Counted from the first letter of the stretch, positions 45,559 to 59,800 are shown. The stretch is DNA of 64,000 nucleotides from Endocalyx cinctus (GCA_001600455.1 BCKC01000001.1:5482441-5546440), one strand, 5' to 3'. The notes: a model not told the origin generated them from the sequence alone. Program-made: numbers and translations.

Positions 45559-46962
45559 TTACTCAGCCTTCATCGCATCCGTCTCAAGTAAGACAATTAT
45601 CCGACAAATGCCGGCCGAGACCAAATATCTAACCACCACGATCGAAGCGTCGTAACTAGACACGAACAGCAGCGACGAGTAAACGACGGTCCCGTATCCG
45701 TAATGCAGCAGGGCGAGTACGCTAGCAAACCTATACGTGACGTCGAGCCAGATCGACGACCGTTTCCCGCCTACCAGCCTCCTCTTGATCGGGTGGCCCT
45801 CTCCCTCGACCTCCTCTTCCCTAAACAAGGTAGGCACGAACTCGGCCCGTAAAATACGTCTTAACAATCCACCACCGTTGTTTCTGTTACCACCGTGCTG
45901 CTCGTCGATATCCCGTACTACGTTCGTATTATTCCCCTTCTCCCCGTAGCTCACGCCCCCACCCGCCGCCAACCTCTCCCTCTCGCCCGCCAGCTCCTCC
46001 TCCTGCCTCGCGCGATCGTACGACGTATCGTCCGCGACGGAGACCCCTCCGTTCTTCAACGACTTCGGACCTTTCCTTCTTCTCCAGCCGGCGAACAAGA
46101 TATCGAGCACGGCGCCCGCGGCGGCGACCCAGTGGACCGCGACGCCGACGGTATTCCAAATCAGAGGTAACCCGCCGCGGCTGCACCTCCAGGTGACGAC
46201 GGACCGCGCGTCGAGGTTCTGCGTCGAGTAGACGGCGTTCGCGGCGGCGCCGAGCACGAGGACGTACTGCAGGACCGAAAGCGCGTACTTGGCGACGGCG
46301 GCGCGGCCGCGCGTGCGGAAGACCCACGCGCGCGCGGCGAGCAGGACCGGAGACGGCGTCGCGGGCTCGAAGCTGAAGGCTTCGAACGTGGAGGATAGGA
46401 ATAGGCCCGGAGAGGCGACGGCCATCAGGCTCGTGAGGAAGGGCCGCTCGAGCATCATCGGGACGGTGTCGCTGAGACCCATCCCCGCGATGGTGAAGAT
46501 CGTGGGGATTAGGCCGAGGAGGAGGGAGCCGGAGGCCATGTTTGCCTGTGGTTTGATGGTTTGATTGTTAGCTGCTTGGCTTCTCATACGACGAGAATAC
46601 TTATATATATATATATATATAACGAAAGCTCGTGGTTCAATGAGTTACAAACGTACCTTAACTTGCTCGGGAAGTTCGTTCAATAAACAAGTCTGAACCA
46701 AAGAACAAGTCGATTGGTTTAGCGTAAGGGGGTCGAGGGGCGTATCGTCCCAGTAGTTCTTCAGTTCGGGAGTGCAAGTTTCCGAAGCGGCCTCGAGAAA
46801 GGCGTCGTAGTATTCGAACCAGTACAGGTACTGATCCCGTCCCGCTTTCCTCCCATCGCGGGCGGCCGTCAAGTTGGCGGCGGCGGCATCTGATTCTGAA
46901 TCCGCGTAGACCTGTCCGACGAGACTGCTCGCGGCTAGGAGTAGGACGGTTGTCGGCCGCAT
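45559..46962 (-). CDS. Polytopic membrane protein with signal peptide, unknown function
   Basis: Two exons (46657-46962 and 45559-46545; GTACGT...CAG, phase 0) encode 430 residues. An N-terminal signal peptide (MRPTTVLLLAASSLVGQVYA) is followed by a soluble region of about 80 residues with four cysteines. Four hydrophobic helices follow (GSLLLGLIPTIFTIAGMG, the SLMAVASPGLFLSSTF helix, YALSVLQYVLVLGAAANAVY, WNTVGVAVHWVAAAGAVLDI), then a basic, glycine-rich cytoplasmic loop, and one or two more helices before a short acidic end. The layout is seen in uncharacterised fungal plasma-membrane proteins; I recognise no function. The intron contains a TA dinucleotide repeat. The gene is convergent with the esterase and co-directional with FAS2. 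Confidence 0.8.
46602..46621. repeat. TA dinucleotide repeat in an intron
   Basis: About nine or ten TA units inside the single intron of the polytopic membrane protein gene. Confidence 0.85.
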
Positions 46963-48097
46963 CTTGTTGTTCTTTTTCTTTTACCCTCTACAAAGATGGT
47001 GCACTCCTACTAGTAGGTTTTCTATTTCCCTTTCACTCTCTTTGCTGTTCGGCGAAACTGATTTTGAAGTCACATATACGTATATATAAACACATGCACA
47101 TGAAGACAAAAATGAGATATCGAGATCAATGAACAAAACCACTGTATTTATATATCTTCCTATACCAACCTTCTCGCCCTTCTTCTTCTCCTTCTCCTCC
47201 TCCTTCTCCATCCCCCCAGTAACATTCTTGTTAATATTTCTAGTAGTATATATTCATATTGCTATTTATATCTACGTAAGGTAGTATATATGTAGGTCTC
47301 GAAACCTGATACCGTTTTAGGTATCAAGCCCGCAATTAACCCACTGTGACACTCTATAGGGCTTAGTTTTGACAAGCTATACGCAATCCGATCCTTACCG
47401 GATCCTTACCGAATCCTTACTGATGGGTCAAGCATCTTTGGGGGCTGAATTGCCACGTCGAAAAGCACCAATAAAAATTTATCTTTGTCTCCGTAATGAG
47501 GTATAATTATGCCAAGTTCAGGGCAGACGTTAGGAGGTCGTCCTTATTGCCATGATTTATCGCGACGGCGTGAGTATTTCAACCCCTGCGCGTCAAAGCT
47601 GTACTTAGTGCTTACATTGGGTGCAATGAAATCCGGTGAGATTGCCGGAATTCCAAGCGACTAACACAGCTGACGACGATCTAACGGGAAGTCTTATGAT
47701 CGACGCACCTCTGCCGTATCAGCAGACTTCACATGCAGAAACGATATCGCATTATACTGATTAATAATATATCTGTTGGCAGATTATCTAAATTGATTCT
47801 AGTTGTAAATATATGAACAAGTCTGACTCTGATCTCGGACAATAGCCCAAAGTCTAATCATCTATCGTATTGATCGTTGCTTCTTTTGCTATTTTATTCG
47901 AATTTTTCCTTCTTTTTATTTTGTTTTATTTTATTCCCTTTCTGGCCTTTAACCTGACGCAGTATGCCCTAATCCGAGGCAGGGAGGTCTTTCTTTTGCT
48001 ACAATATGAATGTACACGGTGGGGTAAACTCTCATCTAGTAGTAGGGGAAACGAAGATCCCAGTTTTGTAGAAATTGGCCTGCAAGTTATATGCACT
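46963..48097. other. Intergenic, no gene seen
   Basis: Promoter side of the membrane-protein gene and 3' side of FAS2. A short tandem of GATCCTTACCG, about two and a half imperfect copies, lies at 47390-47420. No gene recognised. Confidence 0.55.
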
Positions 48098-51000
48098 TTA
48101 AAAGGCCGCAGCAGCCATGGCAACTGATTCCTTATCGTTATGTGATATGGAAACGCTTATTTGCTTGAGGCCTATTCTGTCAGCCACCGCTCTAGCCTCT
48201 CCATGGAGCTGTAAACAAATAGTTAGTTAATCTGAACTTCAAAGGGATGGAATCGTAAGTTGCTTACCATGACGACCGGTACACCCTTCGCATTAGGAAG
48301 GATTTCAATGTCCTTCAATGCCGCACCACCACCCCTACTCTCAACACCAAGACTCTTGAATACAGCCTCCTTTGCGCTCCAGCGACCAGCAAACGAGCTA
48401 CGAGGGTTTGGAGCGTTGCGACAGTATTCAATCTCGTTTGCAGTGAAATTGCGTTCAATGAAGGTTTCGTTATCTATGTTGATGGAGGAAATCTCCTCAA
48501 TGTCGATGCCAATATTGTTAGTGGATCTTATTGGCACAGTCTGGCTCAACCTATCCGCCATCTGTCTGAGTGTCATAGGTGTTGTAGGCTCAATCATATC
48601 AACCCGCTTTGAGGAACGAGCGGCGACTGCCTGCTGTGCAAAGTCGGTCGCATAAATTAGATCGGCGCTCCTCTTGTCCTTCGTGACCCGCGCTTCGGGG
48701 TTCAGCAGGACAGAAGGCAGTTGCTGCTCGGAGTATGGAGCATGTGCCTTCGCCTGGAACAGCGCATTGTTGATCATACCATTATGGAAGTATCGGTACG
48801 ACTTCTTCTGGCGAGCAGCTACCTTGTCGCAGTATTCTGTGTACTTGGCCTTGTCGAGGGTCGCGAATAGGTACTTGGGATGAATACCAATGGCCTGGGC
48901 ACCCTTTTGTCCGAATCCGAAGGAGGTGACAGAGAAAGCCTTGACACCGTCCGTCTGGATACTTCGGCTGGGGTAGACAATCAAGTCGAACTGTTCCATG
49001 ACTTCGTCGACATTGTCTGCGTTGCGGTTTCCAGGTACCAGGCCGGTATTCAAGACCTGCAAACAGCCGTTGAACATCCAGGCGCCAGCAGCACCCTTGG
49101 GATGACCGGTGAGGTACTTCTGGAAGATACCCATAACAGCGTTACCCTTCTTTCTGCCCAAATGACGAAGCTGTTGACAGATGACAGAAGATTCATTCTT
49201 GTCGTTCGCCTTGGTCGAAGTACCGTGGAAAGACGCCACGCCAAGGTCATCAATAGTAAGACCCCACGTAGCGAGAGCACCTCGCAGAGGAGCGATGGAG
49301 GTATCTTGCTTCCAGAAGTTGTTGCCGAAACTACGCAGAGCCTCCTTCTCCTGTCTCTCAGCTTCTTTCTCGATATGAGCATGACGCTCGTTCAGGTAAG
49401 CTTGCGTGTCGAATTTCTCGCCCGAGTCTGTCATAGCAGCAACCTCGTGCTGTACGTAGTCGTACTCTGACGCTTTCCAGGAGCGGATTTGTTGCTTGCG
49501 CGACTCAATTTGACGACGGCGGTATTTCATATCTAGGAGAGGAGACGGGAAGTTGCCACGGGCTTCACGGGCCGTGGTGAGAACACCTTGACCTGGGGCG
49601 GGCACTGAACGTCCAATCTTGTCACTGGCAGTAGTTGTGAGTGCCAGGATACCGTAGATAGGAACACCCATGTCAATTGCCAATTTGGCGGTCATGATGA
49701 CTTGGATACCGCAACCCTGAGATTCCATGAAACCATTCCTCGTGGTAGTTGTTGGACGAGACATCTCTTGCGGCGTCCGACCGTGGGCAAACTCGTCAAC
49801 AGCATTGCTGGTTGCTTTCATGTTGGCGAATTCGTATGAACCTTCTTCGCTGAAATCATCAAAACCTCCGACAAGACATACGCGGGCCTTGCCTTCCATA
49901 ATGGTTTCGTAACCAATGTCAATGGATTCGACAGCTGTAGCACAAGCACCGACAGGAGTCTTGATTGGACCTGACGAAGACAAGAGTAACATGTTCACCC
50001 AAGCAGCCATGGTGTTGATGAAGGACTCCTGAAGAATATCATTCTGCACCTGCTCATCCATTTTGCGCTTGGTGTACATACCGCTAAGAGCGGTCATACC
50101 ACCCATACCGGAACCAATGCAGTTTCCGACTTCCGACACATGGACGTATTTATAGAATTCATAGGGATCCATGATTCCGGAAGAAAGAAGGGCTTCAGCC
50201 ACGGAGACCAAGACATATAGTGTGACACGATCGACTTGAGAAATAATGTCGTCAGGAACACCATACTTCTTAGCGTCCCAGCCAGTTGGAATCTGACCGG
50301 CAACCAGGCGATCAAATCTGAGAGCCTTGGGGATCCATAGAGTAGCACCCTTTCTCATCCGAATGATGTACTCGCCGGATTCAGGAATTTCGAAGATCTC
50401 GCACTTGTCACCATGTTGTCGCTTGAACTCCTCGGCTGTTTCCTTGGAGCCCTCGAAGGGATCAAGATCCTCTTCAAGCTGAACTTCGTGCAACATCATC
50501 TTCTTGTTGGGGTCGTAGCCATCGAAGAGTTCAGGCTCGATAAGACGAATACCGGAGTGCTCAAGGATGTGCTTTTCGTACTTCTTCTTGATGTCTCGGT
50601 CATCTACGGGGTCACCAGATTTGGCGTCAACCCAGCCAGAGTACGGCTGACCCTTGATCGGGCCATTGTGGTTCTTGATAAGACCCATGATCCAGGCCAT
50701 CTCAACACACCCTTCAAGCGAGAATTCACCGTAGGCTTCCATCTCCCAACGGGTTCTCGAGTTACCCCAAGGACCAACTTCAGCGAAACCAGTAACCACG
50801 ACGACTTTGTCAAGATCAACCATATCCTTGAGGTTGTCGTTGAGAGGCTCGATTTCTTTCTCCCAGTCGGGCAGATTGGGGAAATCGAATTTGATGTTCG
50901 CCCGCGGTTCGATAAGTTTCTTCTTGTACAAGGCTTCGGAATCGTCGCCGTTGACTAGCTTGTTCTCAATGGCAGTCTCTTTCGTGACAGCCTGTCGAAC

Positions 51001-53846
51001 CTCACTGGTCTCCATGATATCCTTTCGCAGCCTGGTCATAGTGTCATTCAAGTTAGGAATGAATTGCAGACCACCGTTCAAATCAGCAAAGACGGGCTGA
51101 TTCTGGCAGATATCAACGATATCAGGAGACATAAGTCCCAAAAGATTGAAGGCCATTTCTTGCTGCGAAAAGGTGCGAACGCCGAATTTCTCGACGCCTT
51201 CCGCCACAATGTTGTTACCAGACATAAGACCGGTACCACGGGTCCAACCGATGACAGCACCACAGATGGTAAGATAGTTGGCCCAGGCCTCAGAGTGCCA
51301 ACGGTTGAACAAAGTCTCCAGTCCGAGCTTAGACTCCGAGTAAAGACCGTCACTGCCGAAGGTTCCGTGGTTGGGAGAGAGAGGAAGTACGACCTGCGCT
51401 GGGCGGGTTTCGAAACCACGCTCTGACTTCTGAGTCTTGACACAGCCCAAAAGACGGATCAAGTTTGTGAGCATGATACGGTGGGCAAGCTCGGATTTAG
51501 AGTCAATACCGTCAATTTGACGACCATTTTCAGAGATGGCGGCAAACGGAATGATGTAGTCTAGATCCCAACCGAGACCTGTCTTGGTGTCATAAATATA
51601 CTCGACAAGTGCTTCGACGTCTTGCTTGCTACCTTGGTTGAAAGGAACAACGACAAGTTGAGATCCGCGAGCACCGTATCGGGCGTACATGGACTGGTAG
51701 TATTCCGTGACTTGTCTGGAGAAGCGACTGGTCGTGACTAGAACTCTGGCACCACCGCTAATAAGTCCCTGAAGAACTTCGGCACCGATAGACCCAGCGC
51801 CAGCACCGGTAATGAGGACGTATTTGTTTTGGTAGGTGATTCCGTTCTTCGCAGCTTCTTCCAAGCAGTCGAGATATACTCCAGTGAGTCTCTTGCTGTA
51901 TTCCCAACCGTGGAGGTTGTGGCGCTTCAAGTGCAAAAATGGGATCGTCTCCATTTTACCCTTGTTGGTTTGGCCGTTGGCTTTTAATCCCGTCTTCTTC
52001 GCGAGGCCAACGGACTTTCCGCTGTCCTTGGCCAGAATCTGGCTCTCGTTCATTGCCAGGGAGCGAAGGACGTTCCCGTAGAGGTTCTTGAATTCAAGCT
52101 TGGCAGTTTTCGACATCTTATGCTGCTCCTTAATCAGTTTGACTAAACGGCCAAGATCGCTTTGCACCTTGGTTCTGTTGCCGTATTCTGAAATCTTGCC
52201 ACCCTCGGCCATTTGCTGAACGTAGTGCTCGAGCTTACGGCAGCTCTGTCGTGGGACCTCCTCATAGCTTAGATTGCCGCGGTTATCGATAGAAGTATGA
52301 GGGCCAGTCGGAACAGCAACGTCCTTGTAAACCGGTGCGACATTGAGAACTTCTTTACAGTTCTCAATAAGTTGTCCACCGAGTTCTTTGGCGAGTTTGT
52401 AAGTTTCGCCACGTTCGGTAGGGCAGTTGTCAATGTGGTACTGCATGAACTCTAGTAGCAAGGGGTTTGATTTCGTCATGATTCGGATACATTGACTGAC
52501 AATTTCACGATCGACGACCTGAAGACGGCCAAAAATGACGTCGTAAAACATGCTGAGGGCATCTTGACGAGCCCAGTTCCAGGAGGAGTCGTAGGTGCGG
52601 GCCTTAAGAGGGCTAAATACGGGCTCAATGCCGGAGGCATAGAAATCGCCGTGCTCGGCCGCCCATAAGTCTAATTGAGCTTGAAGAACCTTGGAAGATT
52701 CTTGCGATACCTGCGCAGCCTTATCACCTTCTCGAAGGTCCATTTTAAGATATCTTGCGAGTAATTCTAACTGCTGTTTGAACAGTGCTCGCTGGTCTTT
52801 AGTCAAGGCATCAATGGCGGCGGGGTCCATCATCATGCCACCGGCGCCACCAGCAGCCGGTCCAGCCGCAGCAGCGGTAGACAAGGAAATACCAGAATTT
52901 GTTGCGTATTTCTGCACAACATCATCTAAATAGGCCTTGGCATCTGCTTCAGATCCTAGACGAGCCGGTGGCTCCATAGTAATGGCTAGAACAAGAGCAC
53001 CGTCTTGGCGACCCTGTCCGAGACCCCACCGAGTCTCCAAGTATTTACGGGCGGCGGTAATGTTGAAGCCACCAGGCATCTTGGATGAGACTAATCGAGC
53101 AACTAAAGAAGAAGAGTGCTTTCCGAGTTGGCCGTTAAAGGTGGCCTGCATTAAAGCGGAGAGCTCATCTAGAGGGGTATCTTCGGGCTTCTCGGGCGTT
53201 GAACCAAATTCCTTACCCAAATCACCGAGAATTTCATTTTGAAGTGTAGATTTACCTAAGATAGCGGGTTAGATCCAACCGATACTGGTTTTATAAAAGG
53301 GTATAAACGGTACAAACCTCCTACTAAATCTTTAATTGCCTTAGTCAACGGAACTTCGAGGAACGGTTTTTTCAATTTTTGTGCAATTAACGCTCTGACT
53401 ATTTCCAAAGCTGTGATAGGAGCATCGGCAACAGCCGCAGCTGGACCGGCACTGGGAGCTGGTGCAGCGGCCGCAGCGGCTGCAGGAGCAGGGGCGGCCG
53501 AAGTTGCGGGAGCCGAGCTCGAACTGCTCTCTGCAGCCGGTGTGGGTTCTGTTTCTTCTTCTACTGGGTCAACATCGTAGTAAATTTCTTTGACATCTTT
53601 GTTGTAACACAGAATTTGTCTCTGGATCGACCTAGCGGCATCGAAGGCTTCGTATTTCGAGGCTAATGTTCGCTTGGCCATGACACCTAGGGTATCTGCG
53701 GGACCGACTTCAACGATACGCTCGGCAACTTGATCGGCGAGGAAAACATCTTGGGTCTCAATCCACCGCACGGGAGAGGCAAACTGGTACGCAAGAAGCT
53801 CCACCAGCAAGGTGTGAGCTAACTCTTGCTCAACTTCGGGACGCAT
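48098..53846 (-). CDS. FAS2: Fatty acid synthase subunit alpha
   Basis: Three exons (53318-53846, 48268-53255, 48098-48208) encode 1,875 residues, the family's usual size. Order: N-terminal malonyl/palmitoyl-transferase fragment; Ala/Pro-rich linker; acyl carrier domain with phosphopantetheine Ser179 in [11 protein letters not shown]; ketoacyl reductase ([15 protein letters not shown] near 656); ketoacyl synthase with Cys1281 in [11 protein letters not shown]-terminal phosphopantetheinyl transferase (IGIDIEEI near 1758, [12 protein letters not shown] near 1804). Six copies assemble with six FAS1 chains into the cytosolic barrel that makes palmitoyl- and stearoyl-CoA. The first intron, with donor GTTTGT, falls immediately before the serine-bearing motif. 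The last exon supplies [20 protein letters not shown] to AAAAF. The frame stays open about 100 codons upstream of the ATG but has no earlier ATG. Confidence 0.98.
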
Positions 53847-56800
53847 TATGGTGGATTTATCGGCGTGAAAGGACGAGGATTTTGAAAAGGGAGGGTTAAA
53901 GGTAGAATTCAAGCGTACTACCCCGTCTTTTGGTGATTTTTTTGTTTTGGGGTTGTTCGGTATTGGTAGAGAAGGTGGGATTGAATAGAGGGTAATTATC
54001 GTGGTAAAGGCGAAAAGCGTGTGTTCAAGTATTATCCCTCGACAAATGTCCGCGGCAATCGCATTCGAGAGAAGGTGGGAATTAAAAAATCTAATAATAT
54101 GATCAATTAAAACAACCGCCACACGCACAGCGGATAGGGCAGACAGCAAGCTAAGCTTGAAGCTGTAAAATCGTATAGCAAGTCAAGGGAAGAAGGAAAG
54201 AGGAAGAATTAACGACGAAAAAGATCAAGAGGATATGAAGATCAATACACTCTCTCTTCTCTCTCAAATCAGGTTGGTGAATTTGGGATTTTGAATACCT
54301 GGCTTGATAATTTCACACCTGTTGAGGAATATGAAGGATAATAGCTAGTATGTGATGGTAAGATAATGGTGAAATGGTGGAAGAAAAGGGTGGTTCATTC
54401 GTATTGATCAATTGGGTTTCACCAAACAAAAACTCTATCTTCAATTTAATGAGGACTAGGATGCATGTAATTGATTGCACAGGCGTGAATCCTTGTATTG
54501 TACATGTAGAGGTACAGGTACCTACTGCAGAGTAGTATCGATAAGCTTGATGGGTTTATTGGAATACATGGTAGGCAGGCTATTTAGACCGAGTCTAGGC
54601 ATGCAATTAGTCGGGTTAAACTCGTTTTCTCCCCTTCCTTTCTTCCATCAAGTATTAGAATTAGAATTTGTATGAGGGTAGTGGGGACGAGGTACATCCC
54701 AAATGTTGAACTACGTGACCTCTCAAAATTATTCCTCAAATCCTTCATTCCCGGGGAACCAAGAACCCTGTCCACCTGTCGAAGGTAGTCCCACAGTTCT
54801 GTACCCTTCCCGAGTTCCCACAATTTGCCTGGCGGTTTAACTTGTCTACTTGTAGTCTTGTACACTACACTAACTTGTCTAACTGGCAGCCTGCTTTAGC
54901 CTTAAAAAAAAAACTTCAGTAGGGAAGCCTGGGGAGGTCTTTACATATAAGCTAGACTAATGTTTTGCACTACAACCGCTCTGATTGGCGTATGTTGTGT
55001 CCCCAAACCCCCATTAAATCCTCAACGATAATGAAGAGACTAAGCCCGACCTGGTTAAAAGTATATACATCATCATAAAAGACCCTTATAAATTCCAACC
55101 CCACCGGTCCCCATAAATCAGCTCATCTTGCAGTACAAGGTAATATGTTGAAAATTTTTAAATACGCGAAGGTCAAAAAAAATATGCCGAACGTATTATG
55201 CTACGCTTACTCTTGAAATTATATGCAATGTAGACAGATTATACTATTCATCTGTACGTTTATACATCATTATACACTAGTTTCCTCACCTAAAATAGTG
55301 TTAATGTAGTTGATTCAAGCTAGTTAAGAACCTATCTGCCTATCTGATCAATACATACTTCCCGAATCGCATATTAGATACCTAAGGAACCTTGAAGCCA
55401 AGAGAATCTATCATGTTTATTTTTGATATTTATTTTATCTTACTTGTAGTACGGAGTAGTATACATACTATGTACGTATTTGTTTATTAATCTAGGATTT
55501 TTTTTTTTTTTTTAAGGTGAACCAACAAGTCCAAGCTGTTGTCATTTTAACCCCTGGCTCGTCAAAGTTTCCTTGCCCCATCGATCCGTTCTAGTGGGAA
55601 AACATCACCCCATTCCCCATTATGCTACGCAAAGGGTGTGTTGTCACGTTAGGACTGTTTTGTACCTAGAAAAAATGTAGACATAGTTATGGTTAAGTAC
55701 ATATGTATAATTGCTAAGCAAGCTAAGTAGCTTTCATATTTATTATTAAAGCTCCAGTGGAGCTATGGTAGATTTGATACAGAGAATAGTAGGTCATGCC
55801 ACGTACTAGTAGTATGTAGTAATTATAGTTACTATGTCATCGGGAAAAAACGACAATAACAATAACAATACTAACGTTATTATCATTATCTGTAGTGTAG
55901 AAACGTTCTTTGAATATCCCCTCATTATTAATTTGCGACTGATTTTTTTTTCTCCTCAACATTTCACTCAATGGTAATCGATAAGTATATATATCTTATC
56001 ACGTTGTAATCTTGTTGGCAGCCTAGAATCCATGGATGCATCTTTTATCCGACCCCCTGTTTTTACCTTATCTACTACACCGTCTTAATGACAAAAAATG
56101 AAATTCAGACAGTGATGGTATTAGCGTGTAAAAAAAAATCTAGATTATCCCCAACAAAACAATACCACGACAGATTATGCAGGAATTACGGCGAAGTATA
56201 GTACATGCAGGTAATAACGCTAACTAATGTATGCCACCCGTGCTTCACTTAGTAAATATTCAAAGAATAAGCTAAAAACACCTCTACCTACCAGTCCTAC
56301 CTATGATTTTATACCCCTGTAAATATGTAGAGTAACCTTGACCGCATACTACATTTGTACCATATTTTTGATCTCATCTGCTTTCCCATTGAATTCTTGT
56401 AAGTATACTACAGTAGCTAAGGGAAAAAGAAAAAAAAAAAGTTTAGAATCTCCTTCACCCTCTTAATCCTTCCAATCTTTGTGGTCACATACTCAATTCT
56501 ACCCATAATAATTCTGTAGACAATTAACCATCTACATACGAAGAATTTAGTTTTACCTATTCTCTTCTTCTTCTTCTTCTTCTTCTACTACATATTATTC
56601 TTTTGTACATCTCAAGAACTCTTTTCCTTCTCAAATACCCCCCCCCCCCCCCTCAGGAATCCAATTTCCCTAATACTAGAAATCTTCTAATAGAAGCAGC
56701 TCCGGCGAGAGCTTGCAAATTTACTACCGTGACCTGTTTGAGTTCTCCTGCTCTTAGCTGAGTCCACGGAGATCATTTTTGATTGTAAATACACACTTTT

Positions 56801-56894
56801 GGAAGAAAACCTGGTAGACTTTGCTAACGAAAGGAAACAGTTCAGATTCCTCGTCCATTAGAATTTCCTGTACAAAAAAAAACCACCACCCACT
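53847..56894. promoter_or_regulatory. Divergent FAS2/FAS1 regulatory region
   Basis: About 3.05 kb separates the two start codons. It is AT-rich, with no convincing coding frame; frames at 54475-54865 are short. It contains TACGGAGTA near 55449, an AACAAT-type repeat near 55853-55871, a T-run at about 55499-55514, a TTC repeat at about 56563-56586 and the C-run annotated separately. It probably holds long leaders and coordinated control sites for both subunits. I did not see a clear CCTCGG fatty-acid-regulator box, though I scanned only by eye. Confidence 0.6.
56638..56652. repeat. Poly-C run of 15 upstream of FAS1
   Basis: An uninterrupted C tract about 240 bases before the FAS1 start codon, preceded by pyrimidine-rich DNA. 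It is probably in the leader or core promoter; its length may be inexact. Confidence 0.85.
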
Positions 56895-59800
56895 ATGTAC
56901 GGCACCGGTACTGGCCCTCAGACGGGCGTATCTACCCCGAGATCCTCTGCCTCCCTCCGTCCCCTTACTTTGAACCATGGATCTCTCGAAGCTTCATTTC
57001 TTGTACAAACTGGTTTACACTTCCATGCTTCGCAGCTGAAAGAACGTTTTGTCTCCACCCTCCCAACACCTACAGACGAATTAGCCCAGGATGATGAGCC
57101 TTCCTCCGTAGCTGAGCTCGTTGCTCGTTATATGGGATATATTGCGCACGAGGTCGATGAAGGCGAGGACGACGCTCAAGGTTCCTACGAGGAGGTTCTG
57201 AAGCTCATTCTTAACGAGTTCGAGCGCATGTACCTCCGAGGTAACGACGTCCACACCCTCGCCAAGAATTTGCCTGGCATCCTACCTAAGCAACTTGGTG
57301 TCGTGCGCAGCTACTATTCTGCCCGCTCCGTCTTAAACCGTGCAATTAGGCCGCACGAGTCTGCCTTGTTAAGGGCCGCCGATGAAGGCAAGGCTGGCAT
57401 TTACAACATCTTTGGTGGTCAAGGCAACATTGTCGAATATTTCGATGAATTGCGTGAACTATATGACACCTACCCCTCCTTTGTTTCCGAACTCGTCGTG
57501 ACGTCAGCCGACCTCCTACATACTCTTTCGTTAGATCCCAGAGCTGAGAAGCTTTACGCAAAAGGTCTCGATGTAATGACTTGGTTACATACTCCGGAAA
57601 CGACTCCCGATACTGATTACCTCATTTCTGCACCTGTTAGTCTGCCTTTGATTGGACTTGTGCAGCTATGTCATTATCAAGTTCTAGGAAAAGGCCTCGG
57701 CGTACACCCCGGTATCCTTCGGGAACGGATGCGGGGTGCCACTGGCCACTCTCAGGGTGTCGTTGTTGCGGCTGCTACCGCTGCTGCCGATTCCTGGGAG
57801 TCCTTCGAGCATTATGCTAAGGACGCTTTAACCATTCTGTTTTGGATCGGTGCCCGCAGTCAGCAAGTTTTCCCGAGAACGTCGTTGACGCCAACGATGC
57901 TGAGGGATTCGATTGATAACGGTGAAGGTGATCCAACTCCCATGCTGAGCATCCGGGACCTGCCTCAGAGTGAGGTGCAAAAGCACGTCGACAGAACAAA
58001 CCAATACCTTCCGGAGGATCGTCATATCGCGATTTCGCTCGTGAACAGCCCTAGGAATATGGTTGTTACGGGCCCTCCGGTTTCCCTTTACGGTTTGAAC
58101 CTTCAGTTGAGAAAAGTAAAGGCAAAGACAGGTCTTGACCAGACTCGAATTCCTCACACGAAGCGAAAAGTCAGATTTGTCAACAGATTCTTACCCATCA
58201 CTGCACCCTTCCACAGCAAGTATCTTTCTGATGCCACGAAGCTCATCGACGAGGATCTCAAAGATATCAAGATCGATGCTAAGGCTCTAGGCATGGCCGT
58301 TTACAACACATGCTCTGGTAAGGACCTGCGAGAAGAGGTCGACGGTGACATTGTCCCGTCTCTTATTCGTATGATCACCAGAGACCCCGTCTTGTGGGAG
58401 AAAGCTACCGTATTCCCCGAAGCTACCCACGTCCTTGATTTTGGACCTGGAGGTATTTCCGGTTTGGGAATCTTGACCAGCCGTAACAAGGAGGGCACGG
58501 GTGTTCGCGTGATCCTCGCTGGAGCTATCGACGGCTCCGCAAGAGAAGTAGGGTACAAGTCCGAGCTTTTTGATCGCGACGAGGAACACGCCGTTGTCTA
58601 CGCCAATAACTGGGTCAAGGAATATGGCCCGCGCCTTGTCAAGACTTCCACCGGCGAGACTTACGTGGACACCAGAATGAGCAGGCTACTCGGTGTCCCT
58701 CCCGTCATGGTAGCCGGTATGACCCCGACTACTGTACCTTGGGACTTCGTAGCAGCTACAATGAACGCTGGTTATCAGATTGAGCTCGGTGGTGGCGGTT
58801 ACTACAACGCAAAGACCATGACTGAGGCTCTTTCAAAGATTGAAAAGAATATTCCCGCTGGTCGAGGTATCACTATTAATTTGATCTACGTCAACCCCCG
58901 AGCTATGGCCTGGCAGATCCCTCTGATTGGACGTCTCCGCGCGGAAGGAGTTCCAATTGAGGGTCTTACTATTGGAGCCGGTGTTCCATCCATCGAAGTC
59001 GCTCAAGAGTATATTGAGACTCTGGGCTTGAAGCACATCGCTTTCAAGCCTGGATCTATGGAAGCGATCCAAGCCGTCATTAATATCGCCCGGGCCAACC
59101 CCACTTTCCCTATCCTCCTACAATGGACTGGAGGACGAGGAGGAGGTCATCATTCATACGAAGATTTCCACCAGCCCGTTCTCCAGATGTACGGACGTAT
59201 TAGACGATCGGACAACATTATTCTCGTTGCCGGCAGTGGATTTGGTGGTGCCGAAGATACTTACCCCTACCTGACTGGTGAATGGTCGAGGAAATACGGC
59301 TACCCTCCCATGCCGTTCGACGGCTGCATGTTTGGTAGCCGTATGATGGTTGCCAAGGAAGCCCACACGAGCCACGACGCCAAGCAGGCGATTGTCGACG
59401 CTCCAGGTGTCGGTGATGACCAGTGGGAGAAGACTTATGAATGCCCCACTGGTGGTATAATAACTGTCCGATCCGAAATGGGCGAGCCCATTCACAAGCT
59501 TGCCACCCGCGGTGTTAAATTCTGGGCCGAGATGGATGACAAAATCTTCAGTCTTCCTCGGGAGAAGCGTGTAGCCGAGTTGAAGAAGCGTCGCGACTAT
59601 ATCATCAAGAAGCTTAACGATGACTTCCACAAGGTATGGTTTGGCCGCAATAAATATGGCCAGACCGTTGATCTCGAGGATATGACCTATTCGGAAGTTG
59701 TTCGCCGCATGGTCGACTTGTTATATGTTAAACATGAGTCGAGATGGATCGATCCTTCCTTCGCGAAGCTTACCGGTGACTTCATTCACCGTGTCGAAGA

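Noticed and set aside
53847..54149. N-terminal extension of FAS2
   Set aside because: The frame is open for about 100 codons but has no in-frame ATG before 53846, and the sequence [14 protein letters not shown] at 53846 is the usual start of the family.
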